A DNA stretch of 11,680 nucleotides from Thermomucor indicae-seudaticae (GCA_000787465.1 JSYX01000828.1:1-11680); one strand, 5' to 3'. Positions 1 to 9,463 are shown, numbered from the stretch's first letter. Made by a program: numbers and translations. The notes: a model not told the origin generated them from the letters alone.

Positions 1-1100
1 GCGCATGCATATCCATTGGAATGCAAAGAAAAAACATTCAGGATCATCAAAGCTAACCTCGCATGCAGCATCCGTGAAACATGGCCACCACCTTCGAAAT
101 GCATGCATAGCCAGGCGGAAGGACGCGCTAAACTTGGCCAGATCATTAACCATTGCAAAAATAAAGTCTATACGCGGAGCTCAAGTTTGACAGCATTTTG
201 AATAGAATCGTCGGGTTCTGCTGTTGCCCTCTCGCGGTTTGTATGAATTGGCTTTCGGTTCATGACAGTGCTATCCTGTACACACTTCCACATTTCGCGT
301 CTATCATAACCACGTTCTATAGTTGCCCAATAAACTGACTTCTAACTCTGGCGTTTACATGCAAAAGCAATACTGCTTGGACATAATCCGCAAGTAGCAG
401 GATTATGTATCGCGTTGCAAAACTAGTGTCACTTTACCGATGCGTTCACAAGTTATACTTGATAGTCTACTGATCCACAAGTGATGGGCTTTCCTTCACA
501 AGACAAAATGAATCGATCTTTGCTTTCACGGCATCAAGAATATTCGGGGTCTATCTTACATCGGATGACGGGTTTTCGCTCTTGCCTTCACTGGCGCTTT
601 GGCTTCTCCTATACGTGACACAGACAGTCACTCGACTATGTACTGTAATTTATCTTCGGATGGACAGGGAAGATACCGATGAAATTGTGTAGTTAGACAA
701 TGACCCGTCTGTACGGTGGGTCGCTTTGTAAAGCGCGACACAAAGGAGCTGACGAGTTTGAGAATAAATCCTTTGATGTATGCAAATGCGACGCCTTTAC
801 CGGTTCTTCTGGCGCTAGGCTCCGTGTTCATAACACTCCCAGTAATTCGCTTGATAGGAAACCTGATGCAAGCTTGTATTAGCGCTTGCTGTATGAGATC
901 GCCCAGTTTTCCGGTTGTGCATGAAAAATTTCTGTGGCCTTTGAAGCAAGTACTTCTTTAATCAAACAACTTCCTTTATACGTCGCCTTTACTTACAAAC
1001 TTCGGAGAGAGAGATCCATTCCCCTCCTTAAGCGAAACAAGGGTAGAAAAACACTTGGTTATATTATAATTAAAACAGTAATAAGATTTTGAGGCTATAA
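1..1100. other. Stretch without an identifiable gene
   Basis: No recognisable gene here. At the left edge a plus-strand frame is open from base 4 to a TGA at 199-201 and includes ATG at 16. It encodes a basic, Cys-containing peptide (Cys-rich around residues 3, 18 and 30 of the ATG form) and could be the last exon of a gene outside the window, but a second frame is open over nearly the same bases, so the signal is weak. Near 700-960 two plus frames overlap: a hydrophilic one from ATG 700, and one (701-961) with a hydrophobic stretch. Neither matches a family I know. Confidence 0.3.
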
Positions 1101-1103
1101 CTA

Positions 1104-1358
1104 TCAATGGCCTTCTTGGTACAAGAACGTAGCTAATTCCAAATAGAACTCAACACAGTCAAACTTGCTCTTATCGTTACCGGTGGCAATGATATCCAAG
1201 GATGGAATCAGGGACCGCCAACGATGCCTAACGAAATAGAAATGCGTGTCAGCGAAACTTCCCATACGCTCCTTCTCCCCATCCCTCTTGAGATGAAGCA
1301 AGAAAAATTGGACACTTGCGGTATGATTGGCCGGCGCAGATGAGAGGAGGACCCTCTA
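1104..1358 (-). pseudogene. Unidentified coding-like fragment downstream of the lipase
   Basis: A minus-strand frame stays open for about 84 codons, from just after a TAG near 1359 to a TGA at 1104-1106. The only in-frame ATG lies partway in, at GAGCGTATGGGAAG, so as a free-standing gene it would give a peptide of only about 53 residues. The translation is well balanced (aromatic, acidic and basic residues mixed, e.g. THFYFVRHRWRSL and FDCVEFYLELATFLYQ), which looks like real protein rather than noise. A possible splice acceptor (ATTATTTAG) sits at its upstream edge. It begins about 40 bp past the lipase stop on the same strand, but the lipase already has a complete C-terminus, so this is probably the last exon or remnant of another gene. 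I do not recognise the family. Confidence 0.3.
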
Positions 1359-1398
1359 AATAATAAAAAAAAGGTAGAAAATAAAGGACATGTAACAG

Positions 1399-2721
1399 TT
1401 ATAGGCGTTTCCCCACTTCACGCATCACGATATCCGCAACACGAGAGAGAGAGAATACAAACCTTTGACCGTTCAGATCCCAATGATTGGCATCCAGAGT
1501 CTTTATATACCGACCCCATTTAGCGCTTTCCACCGACACGATTCCATCATTGTCTCCCTCTTTCTCTTTGATGACCTGCCACGGTAACCCCAGAAACGAC
1601 CAGATGGGTATCTCGGTCGATGCGCCGTATGAATAATACGCTACGGTCGGGTCATCTGGTGTATTGGGATTAAAATAGCCTTTGCAATAGTCTGTGGTGA
1701 GGTTTGCGTAGGCCGGCGTGTCAAGCACTTGAACAATTTTCTGCACAATGGGGTCGATCAAGTTCATGGGCAGCTTGGCATACTCGGAGCGGAGATCGGC
1801 TTTTGCCTCTTTCTGCGCTTTCTTGGCTGCGTCCACAAGGACGTCGGTAACGGCACCCACACCGACGTGATCACGGAACCAGTCCATGACCGGAGAGCCA
1901 CGGTGAGGCGTAGAGATGGTTGTGAGGGATCGTGCATGGTAAGGTCGGTCTCGAATGTGCGACAAGAGATAGCGGCAATCAAGTCCGCCCTTTTGGTGGT
2001 GATGATGAGAATCGTTCTGTTATAAAGATAGACAGCAAGCGCAAATGGTTCTGTCTGCGGAGCTTACCATAGAGTGAGCAATAAAGTTCACATCCTTGCC
2101 GGCTAGGACCGCTTTCAGGATCGTGTGAAGTTCCTGAGCGCGTTCCCAGACACTTCCTGTGCGGGGAACTTTGGTAACAATCACTTTGGCACCTATCTTG
2201 GCGAGGGCTTCTTCTATACCACCCCAATAATGGATCTGTAGCATCGGGAAGGCGTCCGGTCCCCACTTGTCGAATCCATATAGACCATGGCATAAGACGA
2301 TCGGGGCCCGTGGTGCTGTGTAATTAGGTGTCACTGGCATATCGAGTCCGGATCGATTTTTCCGTCTGACGAGAGCAGGAGGAGGATTGTCACAGCGGGA
2401 ATGAAGGGAGGATGTGGAGGAGGCCGACAGGTATTGGGCAGCAGTTAACGTGTCAAACAGGATCTCGTTGTTCTGCCGCTTCTGCAAGAGCCTTGGGTAT
2501 AAGACAAGCAAGGATTGCTTCTTCGGGATCGGTTTATGTCGCCGTACAAGCAATCTACGTGGGATATGCAGGAAAATGGCTGAGAGATTGGACGTATTGT
2601 TGCTGATGGCATGGCGAATATGATTGTATATATAAGATAACGAAACCGAAACCATATCGACTTGTGGAGAATAGGATACAGAATGTGGAAGAAACGTCTC
2701 GCCTGCTGTTTCCTTGGTCAT
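1399..2721 (-). CDS. Alpha/beta-hydrolase triacylglycerol lipase, two exons
   Basis: Predicted ester-bond hydrolase of the alpha/beta-hydrolase fold, resembling bacterial family I.1/I.2 lipases and their fungal relatives. The CDS is complement(join(1399..1989,2068..2721)), 414 aa. The intron (1990-2067, 78 nt) runs from GTAAGC to AAAAG in phase 0 and splits the nucleophile elbow AHSM|GGLDCRYL. Visible landmarks are the oxyanion-hole segment VLCHGLYGFDKWG (about residues 137-149), nucleophile Ser217 in AHSMGG, STPHRGSPV shortly after, Asp366 in EGDNDGIVSV, and His387 in ANHWDLNG. Order and spacing match a Ser-Asp-His triad. The roughly 135 N-terminal residues are basic and low in homology, with a moderately hydrophobic start, so membrane association or import is possible but not shown. 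Start: ATG 2721 is the first in frame; ATG 2655 (392 aa) is an alternative that leaves more room for a 5' UTR below the CCAAT boxes. The gene looks intact. Confidence 0.9.
1990..2067 (-). other. Lipase intron
   Basis: A 78-nt GT-AG intron (GTAAGC donor, AAAAG acceptor). Its removal joins AHSM to GGLDCRYL in frame and recreates the conserved lipase nucleophile motif, which strongly supports both splice sites. Confidence 0.9.
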
Positions 2722-2766
2722 TTACCATTGTGCTAAATTCGAATCCAGCGCCAAATCAGAGTTCAC

Positions 2767-2782
2767 ATTGGGGTAGCATTGG
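2767..2782 (-). promoter_or_regulatory. Tandem CCAAT boxes upstream of the lipase
   Basis: Two CCAAT pentamers on the minus strand (plus-strand ATTGG at 2767-2771 and 2778-2782), each inside a CCCCAATG context, have starts 11 bp apart, about one helical turn. They lie 46-61 bp upstream of ATG 2721 and 112-127 bp upstream of ATG 2655. CCAAT is the site of the fungal HAP/NF-Y complex. The role here is inferred from position only. Confidence 0.35.
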
Positions 2783-2961
2783 GGTTGTTCTTTCCGATCA
2801 TGCATCATTTCATTTTCTCCTTTCTTTGTCTTCTGAAATCAGCCGTCTTCATCTTCGTTGTTCTTTCTATTAGCAGAAGACGCTAGTTAGCAATATAGAA
2901 TATGGTAAATTTTGATACTGCGCTCAAGCGTCATCAGATTATCTTTCCGTGATCTCTTGTA

Positions 2962-3679
2962 TTAAAGTGTTACTGTACGCGCTCCGTTGACATCTTTGTC
3001 CATAAATGTCCCATAGTCAGCTTGCAAACAAATGTAGACTTTGCGTGCCCCAATATTATGCTCTCTGCCGCCTGCTAAGCAAGTCTTTGATGTGTAAGTT
3101 TCGTTTTGCTCAATAACCAACCGTGTCCTTATTTCCTTGCCTCTTGTCGTTTGCAAGCCAAGTCAACCTTTGTTGTGTTGTGCCATTCCGGAAATTAGTG
3201 ATGGCATCATGTCAGCATCTTTTGTCCCGTCTCATTTGGAATCACTATTCCTTTCTTCTTCGTTACTCTGCTATTGCTCGTCGTTGTCGGTCGCACGAGT
3301 CATACTGGACACTTCAAGCGGCAGAATAGCAAGCGCATCAAAGGCTTTTAGGCGCAAATGGACGGTCTTATGAATGCAATCGGTCGCTATCTTGCGTATT
3401 AGCTTTCTTCCATCACTGATCTCGTCCTGAATCCGTCCATCTTTCTTCTGCGCGGGCTCGAAACTGCCCTCGTTACTCAATTTCAGCATATCTCCTTGAA
3501 GTCATGCTATCAATTTCGAACAGTGTCTTGTACATATAGTCTCGAGATAAGTACAAAAACGCATGAGCTATACGAATGCTTGGATCCAATACAACAACAT
3601 ATTGTAGTCGTTGTCTCTATAGCTGCTGTCCAGGCATCTCTGAAATGGCGACGAGCTAAGTTTTCGTTTCTTCAAACAT
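2962..3679 (-). pseudogene. Decayed Fanzor / TnpB-type OMEGA nuclease
   Basis: Relic of a eukaryotic TnpB homologue (Fanzor), a transposon-encoded RNA-guided DNA endonuclease with a RuvC fold. Reading downstream on the minus strand, the first frame (codons in register with 3586) holds VVVLDPSIR, with the RuvC-I Asp codon at 3584-3586 (family form LDPG-R-F). It is interrupted by TAG at 3617-3619 and ends at TAA 3473-3475. A second frame (from ATG 3489) carries a helical segment with HKTVHLRL and ALAILPLEVSSM, matching the family's helix that precedes a PPFEVS-like strand. It is broken by TAG 3271-3273, TGA 3232-3234 and TGA 3163-3165. The same frame then gives ETYTSKTC, a zinc-finger half with Cys at codon 3081-3079, then Cys at 3030-3028, then MDKDVNGART (family DRD-NGARN) with the RuvC-III Asp at 2998-3000. 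Two of the four zinc Cys positions are lost (Gly and Tyr). No N-terminal region is recognisable, so the copy is inactive. Confidence 0.78.
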
Positions 3680-4500
3680 AATATGATACATGTATCAATA
3701 CTTGTAATTCAGTGGCCTTTGTCTATCCAACTTATCTCTTGTCGGTTTCGCCTTCCGTCAGCTCTATCTTTTGCCAACAGCTTCCAGGAAGCACCATCTT
3801 AGCAACAAGTGTCCTACGGTCAGAATTATCGATCGGAATATTCTGTGTACAACCGCTTTCTTTATGGTCTTTACTTACTTTAGCAGTACCGAACTTCATG
3901 TGTCCTTTGACCTTCAACGTCTAGTGGAACGATGTGGAAGTTGCTTGGTTGTTTCCTGGAGCTTACCCTTCGCGTCATCTATTTCAACAGTTGCCTTTCC
4001 TTTTTGTCGTAACACACTGAGTGGTGTTCCTAAAGAGACATAAAGTAAACCAGATAATAAATACTTCCCTCTATTTTACTGCTTTTTGGCAAAATTCTCA
4101 TCATCCTCATTGACAACACCATCGAAGCCGTCAATCTTATGGTCCTGGCAGGAACCAAGCCCTAGCAGTAATCATAAACCTTGGAGAGGCTTGTGAACAC
4201 CTGGGGTAGCGGGCGCATATAGCACCGGTCTTCTGACCTGTCGTCGCTCTGGATGTTTCCCTAAGGCATCTGTGAGTACAAATTTGTTACAAAGATACGC
4301 GGGTCAGGCATGCGTAATTCAGTCATAGATATGTCTACTGCAAGAGTTCCTTCGGCACATCGTCGCTATTCTTTTTGCCGAGAAATTCAACGTGTCTATG
4401 ACCCCTTGATTTTTATTTGGGAGTCAAAATGCCGGAAATATCTCGTCTTTCTTTAGGCTTTTGCCGTTGTCTGCGAGCGGCCATCGCAAGTAGTGTCGGA
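3680..4500. other. Stretch with only short unidentified open frames
   Basis: No gene can be assembled with confidence. On the minus strand around 3860-4030, between splice-like signals, two short segments (including KATVEIDDAKGKLQETT and LKVKGHMKFGTAKVSKD) faintly recall small CsbD-like stress proteins; this is a weak impression. Also on the minus strand, an acidic peptide tail (HKIDGFDGVVNEDDENFAKK) ends near 4080. On the plus strand a frame running from just after a TAA at 4262-4264 contains ATG 4310 and ends about 4458 with a basic peptide of unknown family. Stops separate all of these, so they look like gene remains or chance. Confidence 0.25.
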
Positions 4501-4510
4501 TGTCATGACT

Positions 4511-4688
4511 TTATTGCCTGGCAACAATTTCAATCATTTTTGTCGCCAGTGCATAGCTCGTGAATTGCCCAGCTAGGTAGCAGGAACACTGCGAAAAAAA
4601 AAGATGATAAAATAGTGACCATAGCCGACTTGCGTACCAAAGTGCGGCACGCTTGTTCTGCACCATCGGGATTTCCGTTTTTGGCCAT
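4511..4688 (-). CDS. Possible small two-exon gene of unknown function
   Basis: Candidate CDS complement(join(4511..4588,4639..4688)) as a rounded estimate. The donor GTACGC begins at 4637, so the exon end is 4638. The intron is about 49 nt with a strong polypyrimidine tract (a run of T followed by CGCAG). Starting at ATG 4688, splicing in phase 0 gives about 42 aa, with ACRTL joined to CSCYLAGQF. The stop TAA (4511-4513) overlaps an AATAAA on the minus strand (4510-4515). Evidence for: a good acceptor, a GCC after the ATG, and a poly(A) signal. Evidence against: very short product, no known family, and an intron shorter than the others in this window. Confidence 0.22.
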
Positions 4689-4727
4689 GATCCGATCACT
4701 TCGCCCCACGTTTGATCCTCCGTGTCA

Positions 4728-4817
4728 CTATGAGCATCTCTGACACTGACAGTTTTCACATAGCTGGCCACAACAGCATTTCCACTTATAATTATACACT
4801 TTTCTGTCACTCTTCAT
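4728..4817 (-). CDS. Cysteine-rich 29-codon micro-ORF
   Basis: An ATG-to-TAG minus-strand frame of 29 codons. The second half holds seven cysteines in 15 residues (CCCGQLCENCQCQRC), the density and CxC/CxxC spacing seen in short fungal copper metallothioneins, which also have seven Cys. The basic, tyrosine-containing N-terminal half is not typical of that group, and AT-rich DNA can yield TGT/TGC runs by chance. Unproven; expression data would decide. Confidence 0.2.
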   Translation of the reverse strand: MKSDRKVYNYKWKCCCGQLCENCQCQRCS

Positions 4818-4819
4818 GG

Positions 4820-5620
4820 CATTTCGAATAATCATTAACGCATTCATTTCATGACTTCCTTTCTAACTAGGTCGTTATATGTAACCAAATTTTATTCTGT
4901 CTATCTTGTCTGCTAATTTTATGTATGAAGCTTCAATAGAGGTGATCGTAGAAAGAATGAGTTTTATTCAGATAAACATGATACTGGTCCCTTACTGTCA
5001 AAATAATAGTGTGTGCCAATGTAAACATGCTGTAATATCTCTTTCCGGAAATTTCCAGCAAAGAAGCCGAGGCCATTTCAAAGAATGGAGGTTATGTACA
5101 CCACTCGCGAAAGCAAACCAGGTGACAGAGTGCTATTATATAAGGGCGCTAGCTGTTTGTCAAAAATGCGGAACAAAAAAATTAATGTGTGCGAGATAAG
5201 TAATGAAGCCCTGACATCTTGCAAAGTGTTCTGCTGTAAGGTATAATGAAGCGACGTTTTTTATAGTGTCTGCGCGATATATAACGATATCAAAGACTTC
5301 TGGCAGAAAAGATGGGCTCCAACTTTCTCTGCTTCTTGCTATACCATCATGGGGTGCACCTTTCTTGCCAGACTTCTATAATGATATCTCCGATATGACG
5401 GCCACGGTTCTAGCAACGATCACAGAGAAAATGCTAGCAGAAGCATTGGACGTAACGATATTTCGATACAACGTTCGGTTTCCTTTGCCACAAAGGTGAT
5501 CTTTATTTCACTCTTTATTTCGCGCGGACATATCCCGGTTACGATTTCAATTGCTCCATTTGATACCGACTGCGACAAAGTGGCATAAATCAACCGCGCA
5601 ATAAAACGTTAAACAAATAA
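4820..5620. other. Stretch without an identifiable gene
   Basis: The longest frame is plus 4921-5199 (92 codons from ATG), with paired cysteines (CQC near the middle, CQKC near the end) that hint at a zinc-binding fold, but no family is recognisable and codon use is AT-rich throughout. A second plus frame at 5266-5499 has no ATG near its start. I see no supported gene. Confidence 0.3.
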
Positions 5621-5628
5621 AACAGTAG

Positions 5629-5637
5629 TATATAAAG
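5629..5637 (+). promoter_or_regulatory. TATA box of the Zn2Cys6 pseudogene
   Basis: TATATAAAG stands 51 bp before the ancestral ATG at 5680, a normal fungal distance. The core promoter of the broken gene therefore still looks complete. Confidence 0.6.
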
Positions 5638-5679
5638 AGAACCCGTCCTACAACGCTTGATCTTAACTCTTCACCCTTT

Positions 5680-6151
5680 ATGCATCAGGATCCACAACAG
5701 CAACCCGACTAATACTTTTCCGCGGAATATACACTTCCTTTAAATAATCAACAATAACAACAACAACAGCATCGCGAGTGGTTCGTAGCAGATACAATTA
5801 ATCCCGCTGACCTAGCACTTGGAATGCAACAGCAGCAACAACAGCAACAACAGCAGCACGCGACAAAACCATCCGCTGCATCTGCCTCGCTGCCAACGGT
5901 GGCAGTACGTCAGCTAGTAGTTCCGGCGGAACCTGAGTCAAACCAGGTTCAAGCACCTGGCCCGAGGCGGTCGCAGCTGCTGGCCTGCTCCAGTGTCGCA
6001 GGTCGCACGTCGCATGCGGTGAAAAGCGCCCCTGTCGCCGGTGCGACCGGTTGAAGAACGGTTGAAGAAGAGGTGCAAGCAGCTGACACCGAGGAGACTT
6101 GGCCGTCCTTTGGGGTCACGCAATAGACAAAGAAGGCAGCAGCAGCGATAA
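5680..6151 (+). pseudogene. Zn2Cys6 (zinc binuclear cluster) transcription factor pseudogene
   Basis: Remnant of a small fungal-type DNA-binding regulator. One frame starts at ATG 5680 (MHQDPQQQPD), meets TAA at 5710-5712 and TAA at 5755-5757, and continues through HREWFVADTINPADLALG and a poly-Gln run (5827-5856) to the first cluster cysteine (TGC 5986-5988). A single missing base before 5994 moves the frame, after which CRRSHVACGEKRPCRRC is readable (Cys codons 5994, 6015, 6033, 6042). A perfect 11-bp tandem duplication (6048-6058 and 6059-6069) then shifts it again to the last cysteine (6074-6076) and a basic tail ending in TAA 6149-6151. Allowing for both shifts, the spacing is the canonical C-x2-C-x6-C-x5-C-x2-C-x6-C, and the ancestral length is 154 codons including the stop. 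The longest surviving ORF (5824-6054) would make only the Gln-rich part and one Cys. The cluster most recalls the CRRSHVAC group that includes Ert1/AcuK-like regulators; that assignment is tentative. Confidence 0.85.
6048..6069 (+). repeat. 11-bp tandem duplication inside the zinc cluster
   Basis: CGGTTGAAGAA occurs twice in direct succession (6048-6058, 6059-6069). Only one copy is compatible with the cluster reading frame, so the second is a duplication that destroys the codon for the sixth cysteine in frame. Confidence 0.9.
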
Positions 6152-6181
6152 ATGCTGCGCTGAAGGCTTTTGTTTAAAGTC

Positions 6182-6187
6182 AATAAA
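6182..6187 (+). terminator. Poly(A) signal of the Zn2Cys6 pseudogene
   Basis: AATAAA lies 31 bp after the ancestral stop, completing a TATA-ORF-poly(A) layout for the broken gene. Confidence 0.55.
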
Positions 6188-6189
6188 GC

Positions 6190-7130
6190 TTAAAGTTTTG
6201 TATCTGCACTACCATCAACATGTTCGTCCTAATCATAGTCTCTATATTGGGTGGAATATGCAGCTTCACATTGTGATCTTCATACTGATAGCAACAATAT
6301 GATTCCTCAGCTAAAGGTTTTAGTGAAAGACAGTACAGTGATGATGTCGCGCCGAACGTGCAATACTTCCTTATATTAATCCGCGCATAAACGTTGATTA
6401 GCATTGTATACTTGAACCTATATCTGTTGTACTTATATTAGAGTACGTTTGGACATAACATGGCCGCTTAAAGACTATGGATGAGTGCAACAAGGATACA
6501 TCAACTAAGCCGAGCAATAAAACGGAACTATGACCTTGGAGTATTAAACAGCACATGGATGCTCAATGTCCATGTCGTTGATTGTCGAGAGAATACCCGG
6601 AAAATCGTCATGCCGGATGCACGTGGGGCAATCTTTGGCAAGACGTCAGACTTCAAGCTGTATTGGCTATTGGCGCTCTATTGCAGAGGATAGTATTTAG
6701 GTGCAACATAACAATGCGCGTGTTGTTTCCAGAAATTTATGGTTACTGTTTGCTCGCTACAACTCATACACGCTACTACTGGTATTGGTGACATCTCCGC
6801 ACCTAATGAAGTTGACCACACCGACAAAAGAGGATGACTACGCGCGTTGCAAATCTTTATTTTGCAGCCCGCATAGTAATTTCCATGATGACAAGAGAGT
6901 GGAGTGTATATCCGGTCGTTTGTTCAAAAGCAAAATGTCAGTACCTCGATTTCATAGTGCTACGTATAGCTACAAAAAGTGCAGACGAAGCGTGAATCTT
7001 GCATAATGGAAAACTGCGAAAGAATACTAAAAGAAGATTGATCCATGTAGGCAATAATACAGTTTTTCTATTGTAAACATTTTCCCAGAAAAAAAGATAT
7101 ACAGTTGGTTGAAACGATATATAAGTTCTG
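6190..7130. other. Stretch without an identifiable gene
   Basis: A plus frame with ATG at 6481 runs to 6693 (70 codons), and an adjoining plus frame lacking a good ATG runs 6701-7006. Both have mixed, protein-like composition but match no family I recognise, and no splice pair joins them convincingly. This may be decayed coding DNA. Nothing else is seen. Confidence 0.25.
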
Positions 7131-7133
7131 TCG

Positions 7134-7139
7134 TTTATT
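7134..7139 (-). terminator. NDUFS8 poly(A) signal
   Basis: TTTATT on the plus strand is AATAAA on the minus strand, about 47 nt past the NDUFS8 stop codon. Confidence 0.55.
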
Positions 7140-7185
7140 CATTCACTCTCTTCTTGGAGTCTAGACCGTAGAAACTTGCTTTTTT

Positions 7186-8195
<1,010 letters not shown>

Positions 8196-8347
8196 GGGTA
8201 GGTAGAGTGGGGAGTGGGGAAAGCCAATATTTACCAAACGGCAGGCAGATCGACTTTGCGTGTCAGGGAATGAGTGACTGTGAAATACATGATTTCCCAA
8301 CTTTCGAGCCATTGTTTTGTGGACTTCACAAGAACGTTTATAGATTA
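8196..8347. promoter_or_regulatory. Bidirectional promoter between NDUFS8 and MRPS5
   Basis: The 152 bp separating the two start codons must hold both promoters and both 5' UTRs. A CCAAT box is at 8224-8228 (plus), a G-rich run (GTGGGGAGTGGGG) lies at the NDUFS8 side, and no clear TATA box is seen. CCAAT is the target of the HAP complex that controls respiratory genes in fungi; its use here is inferred. Confidence 0.6.
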
Positions 8348-9294
8348 ATGCTGTCATTAAGCCGTTGTTTCGCAAGAACCGTTACTAGACCTCTTGGTAA
8401 TATTTTTTGTTTCTGTTCTACCACTTTCAATTGCCATAACTTGTTTTCTTTCATGTTTACCTAACTCTTGTATATAGCGGAAACCTGTCATTCCATTCGA
8501 TGGTACGCGACGACCGAGGACGAACGGCGGCTATTCCGTCATGCTGGCTTAACAGAGGAGAATCTGCCCGAATTGGACAAAGTCGACTCGATTCTTGATT
8601 TCTACGACGACAGTAGGAGTAGAGATTTAAACCAACCGAAAATCTTTCCTCCCAATCGTCCGGCGGAAGCAGTACTGCACACAGTAACAGACGTCGTTGA
8701 GTCACCACTTTCGGCTGCTGAGCAGGCTCAGTTAATGAAGAAGGCACTTGTTGTCAAGCGTGTGGTTAACATGAACGGAAAGGGGAAGCAGCCGTCCATG
8801 TACGCTCTGGTGGTGGCCGGGAATGGCAAAGGGCTTGCTGGATACGGGGAAGGCAAAGACTTTGAGGCTGTCCGAGCGATACAGAAAGCTACGAATCGCG
8901 CTATCAAGAATTTGCGATATTTCGAACGTTACGATAACCGAACGATTGCAATGGATATTCATCACAAGTTTCATGCGACGAAACTGGAGTTACGAAGCAG
9001 ACCTCCAGGTACATTTATTGACCAAGTGTGGTGACTTTCGAGCGAGCGATGATATGGCTTACCGTTTGCATTCGTATAGGATTTGGCTGCCGGGCGAATC
9101 ACTATGTGCACGAGATTTGTCGGATCATTGGTATTCAAGATTTAAGCGGAAAGGTGCGCGGGTCACGGACGCCAATGAATGTGATAAAAGCAACGTTTGA
9201 AGCGCTGTCCAAGCAGAAGCTTCCAGAGGATATTGCAAAAATCCGAGGAAAGAAGGTCGCTGATGTTCAAAACATTTACTATGGCGGCAAATAG
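8348..9294 (+). CDS. MRPS5: Mitochondrial small-subunit ribosomal protein uS5m (MRPS5), three exons
   Basis: Nuclear-encoded component of the mitoribosome small subunit. CDS: join(8348..8396,8478..9008,9080..9294), 264 aa. Intron 1 (8397-8477, 81 nt, GTAATA donor, CCTAAC branch, ATATAG acceptor) and intron 2 (9009-9079, 71 nt, GTACAT donor, GTATAG acceptor) are both phase 1. Exon 1 encodes an Arg/Ser-rich mitochondrial presequence (MLSLSRCFARTVTRPL). The double-stranded-RNA-binding-like S5 N-domain shows ALVVAGNGKGLAGYGEGKD (about residues 126-144). The C-domain after intron 2 has GFGCRANHYVHEICRIIGI and GSRTPMNVIKATFEAL, and the tail GKKVADVQNIYYGGK resembles other fungal members. Length exceeds bacterial S5 because of a roughly 100-residue N-terminal extension, usual for uS5m. 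It appears intact. Confidence 0.96.
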
Positions 9295-9316
9295 ATTTGT
9301 AGACATCTTTTACAGG

Positions 9317-9332
9317 TTTATTCTTTAATAAA
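9317..9332. terminator. Back-to-back poly(A) signals at a convergent 3' end
   Basis: AATAAA is present on the plus strand at 9327-9332 (33 bp after the MRPS5 stop) and on the minus strand at 9317-9322 (plus-strand TTTATT). The two convergent transcripts would therefore end within a few bases of each other, or overlap. Confidence 0.55.
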
Positions 9333-9463
9333 ATTTTGCAGAGATATACAAAAGATTTTGGACAGGGAAAACAAAATGATTTACGCGAAAGAGATACGAT
9401 AATTTGCAGCAAAGAGAAATCAGAAGATGCGGTTAGTCCATTTGTCAACTTTGCTTCAAACAA

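Noticed and set aside
5827..5856. CAG/CAA run as a microsatellite of its own interest
   Set aside because: It encodes poly-Gln in the transcription factor frame with mixed CAG and CAA, common in such regulators.
5986..6076. Introns as the cause of the frame changes in the zinc cluster
   Set aside because: The shifts are 1 and 11 bases, far below any fungal intron, and the 11 bases are an exact tandem copy of their neighbour.
8823..9200. 125-codon plus frame overlapping MRPS5
   Set aside because: Out of frame with the S5 domain and runs through intron 2; it is a shadow frame.
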